In this document: positions 4,952-8,297 of the stretch, piece after piece
Position numbering within the stretch: position 1 is the first letter of the stretch
Layout: each line of letters opens with the position of its first letter
Assembly: GCF_000716875.1 (NCBI RefSeq)
Contig: NZ_JNWQ01000148.1
Location: forward strand, 1 to 8,297
DNA length: 8,297 nt
Direction: 5' to 3'
Source of the DNA: Streptomyces novaecaesareae
Lineage (GTDB): Bacteria > Actinomycetota > Actinomycetes > Streptomycetales > Streptomycetaceae
Notes under the pieces: generated by a model
Databases searched by the model: none
What the model was told of the DNA's origin: nothing
The model's input: the letters and a program-made list of their open reading frames with translations, nothing else
Position numbers and translations under genes: made by a program

Positions 4952-5575
4952 TCAGCCCTCCGAAGGCGCCCGCAGCAGGGGCAGCACGACCTCGTCCAGG
5001 ACCTCCGCCACCACGCGGTCGGACGGCACGGTGCCGGCCGTCAGGAACGCGTCCCGCAGCAGGTCGAGCGGGAGCGAGACGACCCGCGGGGTGATCCGGG
5101 CGGGGTTGATCTCGCCCCGGTCGGCGGCGCGGCGCATCATCACGCCCAGGCTGTCGACCGGCCCTTCGGCGGTCAGTCCGACGGCGAAGCCGGCCCGCAG
5201 TTCCGGGACGCGCAGCAGGTCGACCAGGAAGCCGTGGACGGCGTCCGTCGGCAGGTCGTCGAAGCGGTGCAGCAGGCTGCCCAGGAAGACGGCCAGGTCC
5301 GCCCGCAACTCGCCGGTGTCCGGCGGCGCCTGGTAGTCGGGGGCGTTGCGGCCGAGGGCGGCGATGACGAGTGCGGCCCGGTTGGGCCAGCGGCGGTAGA
5401 GCACCGGCTTGCTGGTGCGGGCGCGGACGGCGACGCCCTCCATGGTGAGCCGGTCGTAGCCGTGATCGGCGAGTTCGGCCCAGACGGCGTCCAGGATCGC
5501 CCGCTCCAGCTCGTTACCGCGCCGCCGCGACGCTCCGGCCGTTCCGGCTCTCTCGCTCACCACCGACGCCGACAC
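4952..5575 (-). CDS. TetR/AcrR family transcriptional regulator (divergent from monooxygenase)
   Basis: This is a 207-residue repressor. The N-terminal DNA-binding domain covers residues 23-70: helix 1 ERAILDAVWAELADHGY, then LTMEGVAVRARTSKPVLYRR as the helix-turn-helix. The rest is the ligand-binding domain, with a C-terminal part (VVSLPLDLLRDAFLTAG, then EVLDEVVLPLLRAP) like the TetR_C_11 type. The GTG at 5575 is chosen because GGAGGG lies eight bases upstream; the open frame runs further but those residues are the antisense of the monooxygenase. It is divergent from the monooxygenase with two matching pseudo-palindromes between them, so it very likely represses both its own gene and the enzyme until an aromatic ligand binds. 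The ligand is unknown. Confidence 0.88.
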   Translation of the reverse strand: MSASVVSERAGTAGASRRRGNELERAILDAVWAELADHGYDRLTMEGVAVRARTSKPVLYRRWPNRAALVIAALGRNAPDYQAPPDTGELRADLAVFLGSLLHRFDDLPTDAVHGFLVDLLRVPELRAGFAVGLTAEGPVDSLGVMMRRAADRGEINPARITPRVVSLPLDLLRDAFLTAGTVPSDRVVAEVLDEVVLPLLRAPSEG

Positions 5576-5602
5576 CTCCCGCGCCCTCCGTACCGACTCT
5601 CG

Positions 5603-5631
5603 TAGATACGTTGCGTTTCTTACCGGGTCGA
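5603..5631 (-). promoter_or_regulatory. putative promoter of the TetR gene
   Basis: On the minus strand TCGACC (5626-5631) and TATCTA (5603-5608) are separated by 17 bases, close to a vegetative promoter. Operator A (5605-5619) covers the -10 box and part of the spacer, which fits autorepression. Confidence 0.5.
5605..5619. promoter_or_regulatory. TetR operator copy A
   Basis: GATACGTTGCGTTTC is a pseudo-palindrome (GATACG-N3-CGTTTC, 5 of 6 symmetric). Its 18-base context (5604-5621) is repeated in inverted orientation at 5647-5664 with one mismatch. It overlaps the predicted TetR promoter. Confidence 0.72.
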
Positions 5632-5648
5632 GTCTACAGTCGAAGAAA

Positions 5649-5663
5649 GAAACGCACCGTATC
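5649..5663. promoter_or_regulatory. TetR operator copy B
   Basis: GAAACGCACCGTATC is the inverted second copy of the operator. The copies are 44 bases apart centre to centre, about four helical turns, so dimers would lie on a similar face. It overlaps a possible -10 box (TATCTT, 5660-5665) for the monooxygenase. Confidence 0.72.
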
Positions 5664-5693
5664 TTATGGCCGGATGGCCAGGAGGAGTCCGTC

Positions 5694-7304
5694 ATGCGTT
5701 CCGTCCAGCACGCCGTCATGCACGCCGAGGGCCGAAGCCGCACCGCAGACCCGACCGACGTCCTGGTGGTCGGTGCCGGCCCGGTGGGCCTCGCGCTCGC
5801 CCTCGGGCTGGCCCGCGCCGGGGTGGGCTGCCGCGTCATCGAACGGGAGCCCCGCTTCCGCGACCGCGGCGTCCGCGGCAAGGGCGTCAACCCGCGCACC
5901 CTGGAGGTCTTCGACGACCTCGGCGTGGTGGACGCGATCCTCGACCGCGGCGCGCCCGACCTCAAGGTCCGCACCTACGAGGGCGACCGGCTCGTCCGCG
6001 AGGTCGATCCGGCCCCCGCCAACCCGCCGACCCCCGACCGCCCGTACCCCGGCATGCTGCTGCTCGGCCAGCACCACACCGAGGCGGTGCTGCGCGAACG
6101 GCTCGCCGGGTACGGCGTCACGGTCGAGACCGGCACCGAGCTGACCGGCCACACCCAGGACGCGGACGGCGTGCTCGCGACCGTCCGCCGCGGCGACCGG
6201 ACCGAGCTGCTGGGCGCCCGCTACCTGGTCGGCTGCGACGGCGGGCGCAGCACCGTCCGCAAGCTGGCCGGCATCCCCTTCCTCGGCGAGACCTGGGAGC
6301 AGGAACGGTTCCTCATGGCCTCCATGGACGTCGACGGCCTGGACACCGACGCCATGCACATCTGGAACGACCCCCGGCTCGGCGTCGGCGCACTGGCGAT
6401 GATCCCGATGCGGGCGGACGCCAACTGGGCCGTACACCTCTCCGTCGAGCAGGACGAGCACGGCGGGATCCCGGCCCCGACCCTGGAGACCTTCCGCAGC
6501 CTGTTCGCCGAACGGGCCGGCCTGCCCGGGGTCACCCTCCACGAGCCGGTCTGGTCCACCGTCTGGCGGCCCACGGTCCGCATGGTCGAGCGCTACCGCG
6601 ACGGCCGGGTGCTGCTCGCCGGGGACGCCGCGCACTGCCACTCCGCGGCCGGCGGCCAGGGCATGAACACCGGCATCCAGGACGCGCACAACCTGAGCTG
6701 GAAGCTGGCCGCCGTGCTGCGCGGCGCACCCGACGCGCTGCTCGACAGCTACCAGGCCGAGCGCCTGCCCGTCGCCCGGGCCGTCCTGGCCGCCACCTCC
6801 GCCCAGCACCGGGCGCTGTTCGGCGCCGACGGCGCCCGCGCGCTGACCGACCAGTTCGTCCACCTCGCCGCCGGCGGAAGCGACTTCACCGGGCTCTCCG
6901 TCGGCTACCGGGGCGGGCCGCTCGGCCGCGACCTCGACGACACCACCGGCATCCGGGCCGGCGACCGAGCCCCCGACGCACCCTGCGCCACCGCCGACGG
7001 CACCCCGACCCGGCTGTTCGACCTCTTCCGCGGGCCGCACTTCACGCTGCTGACCGTCGGCGCGCACCCGGCCCTGGACGGGCTGGCCGAGCGGTGGCCG
7101 ACCGCGCAGGCCCCCCTGCCCGCCGCCACCCCCCTGCGCCGGGCCGCCGTGCTCGACCCCGGGGGCCACGTCGCCCGGGCGTACGGGCTGCGCGGCGACG
7201 CCGTCGTCCTGGTCCGGCCGGACGGCTACGTCGCGCTGACCGGCGCCACCGCCGATCCGGGCACCCTCGCCGAGTACCTGGAGAGCTACGCCCCGGTGGC
7301 GTGA
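5694..7304 (+). CDS. FAD-dependent aromatic monooxygenase (class A flavoprotein hydroxylase)
   Basis: This is a 536-residue enzyme that uses FAD and NAD(P)H to hydroxylate an aromatic substrate. It has the dinucleotide-binding motif VVGAGPVG (25-32) with E50-R51 ending the Rossmann strand, the DG motif GCDGGRSTVRKLAG (180-193), and the GD motif RVLLAGDAAH (305-314) that contacts the FAD ribityl chain. The last 110 residues or so resemble the thioredoxin-like C-terminal domain found in polyketide hydroxylases of the PgaE/RdmE/OxyS and MhpA type. The length is usual. The ATG has AGGAGGAG six bases upstream. No polyketide synthase genes are nearby, so a stand-alone detoxifying role, as in rifampicin or tetracycline monooxygenases, is as likely as biosynthesis. 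The divergent TetR and its paired operators suggest induction by a substrate-like ligand. Confidence 0.9.
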   Translation: MRSVQHAVMHAEGRSRTADPTDVLVVGAGPVGLALALGLARAGVGCRVIEREPRFRDRGVRGKGVNPRTLEVFDDLGVVDAILDRGAPDLKVRTYEGDRLVREVDPAPANPPTPDRPYPGMLLLGQHHTEAVLRERLAGYGVTVETGTELTGHTQDADGVLATVRRGDRTELLGARYLVGCDGGRSTVRKLAGIPFLGETWEQERFLMASMDVDGLDTDAMHIWNDPRLGVGALAMIPMRADANWAVHLSVEQDEHGGIPAPTLETFRSLFAERAGLPGVTLHEPVWSTVWRPTVRMVERYRDGRVLLAGDAAHCHSAAGGQGMNTGIQDAHNLSWKLAAVLRGAPDALLDSYQAERLPVARAVLAATSAQHRALFGADGARALTDQFVHLAAGGSDFTGLSVGYRGGPLGRDLDDTTGIRAGDRAPDAPCATADGTPTRLFDLFRGPHFTLLTVGAHPALDGLAERWPTAQAPLPAATPLRRAAVLDPGGHVARAYGLRGDAVVLVRPDGYVALTGATADPGTLAEYLESYAPVA

Positions 7305-7588
7305 GCCACAGCAGAAGCCCGCGCCCGCTCGTCCGCGCCGGCGAGCCAGAAGTACACCGGCGGGAGCCCGAGTTCGATCGCCATGAGCAGCAGCTGGAAC
7401 CCGTGCGGCCGGCCGTCCACCGCGAGGGACAGCACCCGCCCGAGGCCGCCCAGCAGGAGCACCGCCGCCAGCCACCGCACCTCCCGGGCGGGCACCGGCG
7501 CCTGCCGGGCGGCCCGGATCCAGGCTCCGCCGTACCCGGCGAAGACCGCCCCCATGAAGCGGCCGAAGCTGCCGACCGTCGGGCCCCC
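7286..7588 (-). pseudogene. DUF4345-like membrane protein, 5'-truncated
   Basis: The minus-strand frame reads PTVGSFGRFMGAVFAGYGGA, then WLAAVLLLGGLGRVLSLAVD and GFQLLLMAIELGLPPVYFWL. This fits the second half of DUF4345, a small actinobacterial membrane family of about 120-130 residues whose middle usually reads D-S-x-x-R-F-F-x-x-x-F-x-G-Y-G. About 100 codons remain with two to three hydrophobic segments. The N-terminal segment is missing and family likeness stops near 7585-7588, where the divergent TetR begins. An internal ATG at 7555 would give 89 residues, but lacks the opening helix. The 3' end overlaps the monooxygenase stop by 19 bases, tail to tail. Function unknown. Confidence 0.6.
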
Positions 7589-7602
7589 GGCCGTGCGAGG
7601 AG

Positions 7603-8118
7603 GTGCTGATGGAGGAGGTCGCCGAGCAGGCCGGAGTCTCGCGCGCCCTGCTCTACCGTCACTTCCCGAGCAAGCACGACCTGTTCGCCGAGGTCTACCG
7701 GCAGGCCGCCGACCAGCTGCTCGTCCGGAGCCGTTTCGACCCGGCCGACACCCTGGTCGAGCAGCTGGTCGAAGGCATGGACGCCCACCTGGACTACTTC
7801 ACCGCCAACCGGCACGCCGTGCTCGCCGCCAACCGCGTCCTGGCCGGGGACCCGGTGCTCCAGACGATCATCACCGAGGAGCTCGACGCCCTCCGCGGAC
7901 GCCTGCTCGGCGTGCTCCCGCTCGCGGACGAGAACGCGCGGCAGGCCGTGTCGCAGATCCTGCGCAGCTGGCTGGTGTTCGTCCGGGTGCTGGTCGTCGA
8001 CTGGCTGACCGAGGAGACCTGCACCCGCGACGAGTTGCGCGACGCCTGCATCGGCGCCGTGCTGGGTGCGCTCCGGCCACTCCTGCCCGCCGATCCGGCG
8101 CCCGGCTGGGGGCGGTGA
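7603..8118 (+). CDS. TetR family regulator, probably 5'-truncated
   Basis: The 171-residue frame begins inside the DNA-binding domain: LMEEVAEQAGVSRALLYRHF is the helix-turn-helix, followed by PSKHDLFAEVYR. Helix 1 and its N-terminal arm, about 25-30 residues in every normal TetR protein, are absent. The frame upstream (CEEVL, from 7594) still looks family-like, but before that it turns into unrelated sequence and meets a stop at 7555. A GTG at 7603 is the only start, and its ribosome binding site would be AGGAGG overlapping it. The ligand domain is complete, with LRSWLVFVRVLVVDWLTEET near the C-terminus. Without helix 1 it probably cannot bind DNA normally. It is head to head with the truncated DUF4345 gene, which it likely once regulated. 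Confidence 0.7.
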   Translation: MLMEEVAEQAGVSRALLYRHFPSKHDLFAEVYRQAADQLLVRSRFDPADTLVEQLVEGMDAHLDYFTANRHAVLAANRVLAGDPVLQTIITEELDALRGRLLGVLPLADENARQAVSQILRSWLVFVRVLVVDWLTEETCTRDELRDACIGAVLGALRPLLPADPAPGWGR

Positions 8119-8221
8119 CGCTTACCATCGGTCCGTAACGGGAAATACCGCCTGAAGCATACAACTGCGGTTGAAAATATGACAGTTGGATGTGAAGGCC
8201 GCACCCACCGCGAAGGGACCC
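8119..8221. promoter_or_regulatory. AT-richer upstream region with inverted repeat
   Basis: This gap has the lowest GC of the window. CAACTG (8162-8167) and CAGTTG (8183-8188) form an inverted repeat around TTGAAAATATGA, and TATGAC (8178-8183) could serve as a -10 box. It probably holds the promoter and perhaps an operator for the gene starting at 8222. Confidence 0.4.
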
Positions 8222-8283
8222 ATGGACTCCGCCGCAGCCGACACCCGGACCACCCTCCCCCCGCTCCACCGCCTCCCCGTCTC
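8222..8283 (+). CDS. partial CDS, N-terminus only
   Basis: An ATG at 8222 is preceded by GAAGGG and opens a frame reading MDSAAADTRTTLPPLHRLPV, then a Ser before the adapter at 8284. About 20 genuine residues remain and they are low-complexity. The family cannot be named. The start is supported by the ribosome binding site and the AT-rich upstream gap. Confidence 0.5.
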
Positions 8284-8297
8284 CTGTCTCTTATACA
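8284..8297. other. terminal Nextera/Tn5 adapter remnant
   Basis: The contig ends in CTGTCTCTTATACA, the first 14 bases of the Tn5 mosaic end seen complete at 686-704. It is untrimmed library adapter, so genomic sequence stops at about 8283. Confidence 0.95.

Noticed and set aside
5576..5974. Longer TetR start at 5974
   Set aside because: The upstream residues are the antisense of the monooxygenase 5' end and would place both operators inside the gene; the GTG at 5575 has a good ribosome binding site.
5664..7609. Long ORFs of about 600 residues on both strands over the monooxygenase
   Set aside because: They are Gly/Arg/Pro-rich shadow frames typical of high-GC coding DNA, whereas the frame 5694-7304 has all three FAD motifs.

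Overview
The window is a high-GC actinobacterial contig, most likely Streptomyces or a close relative such as Kitasatospora. The evidence is strong G/C bias at third codon positions, GTG as well as ATG starts, AGGAGG-type ribosome binding sites, two TetR regulators and a Streptomyces-type Phd/RelE locus. No rRNA, tRNA or CRISPR array is visible.

The contig carries sequencing-adapter residue. Bases 686-713 match the Nextera (Tn5 mosaic end) read-2 adapter, and the last 14 bases (8284-8297) are the start of the same adapter. The left piece (1-685) therefore cannot be assumed to adjoin the rest in the genome, and ORFs crossing 686-713 are chimeric.

Layout. 1-685: an IS-type inverted-repeat end and a small VOC (glyoxalase-fold) gene. 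714-1134: the right end of an IS5-type element with only the N-terminal part of its transposase. It abuts a zinc-ribbon hypothetical gene (1115-1432) whose last codons and stop come from the IS repeat. 1433-1804: mostly non-coding, with possible gene debris. 1805-2472: a toxin-antitoxin operon in which the Phd-like antitoxin is intact but the RelE-like toxin is destroyed by a frameshift and an internal deletion. 2526-4236: a divergent metal-handling pair, an ArsP/SO_0444-type permease (minus) and a CopZ-like copper chaperone (plus). Two CsoR-like palindromes lie between them, each over one predicted promoter. 4340-4882: a MOSC-domain protein. 4952-7304: a TetR repressor divergent from an FAD-dependent aromatic monooxygenase, with two copies of a 15-bp pseudo-palindrome between them. 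7286-8118: a DUF4345-like membrane protein and a second TetR gene, head to head and both missing their 5' ends at one junction near 7585-7597. This is a deletion scar or a second misassembly. 8222-8283: the first codons of another gene, cut off by the contig end.

The regulatory picture is clear in two places. The permease and chaperone are probably co-induced by copper through a CsoR not present here. The monooxygenase is probably repressed by its divergent TetR neighbour and induced by an unknown aromatic ligand. I see no convincing wholly new system. The most useful observations are the adapter chimera, the decayed toxin behind an intact antitoxin, the doubly truncated gene pair and the two paired-operator regions.
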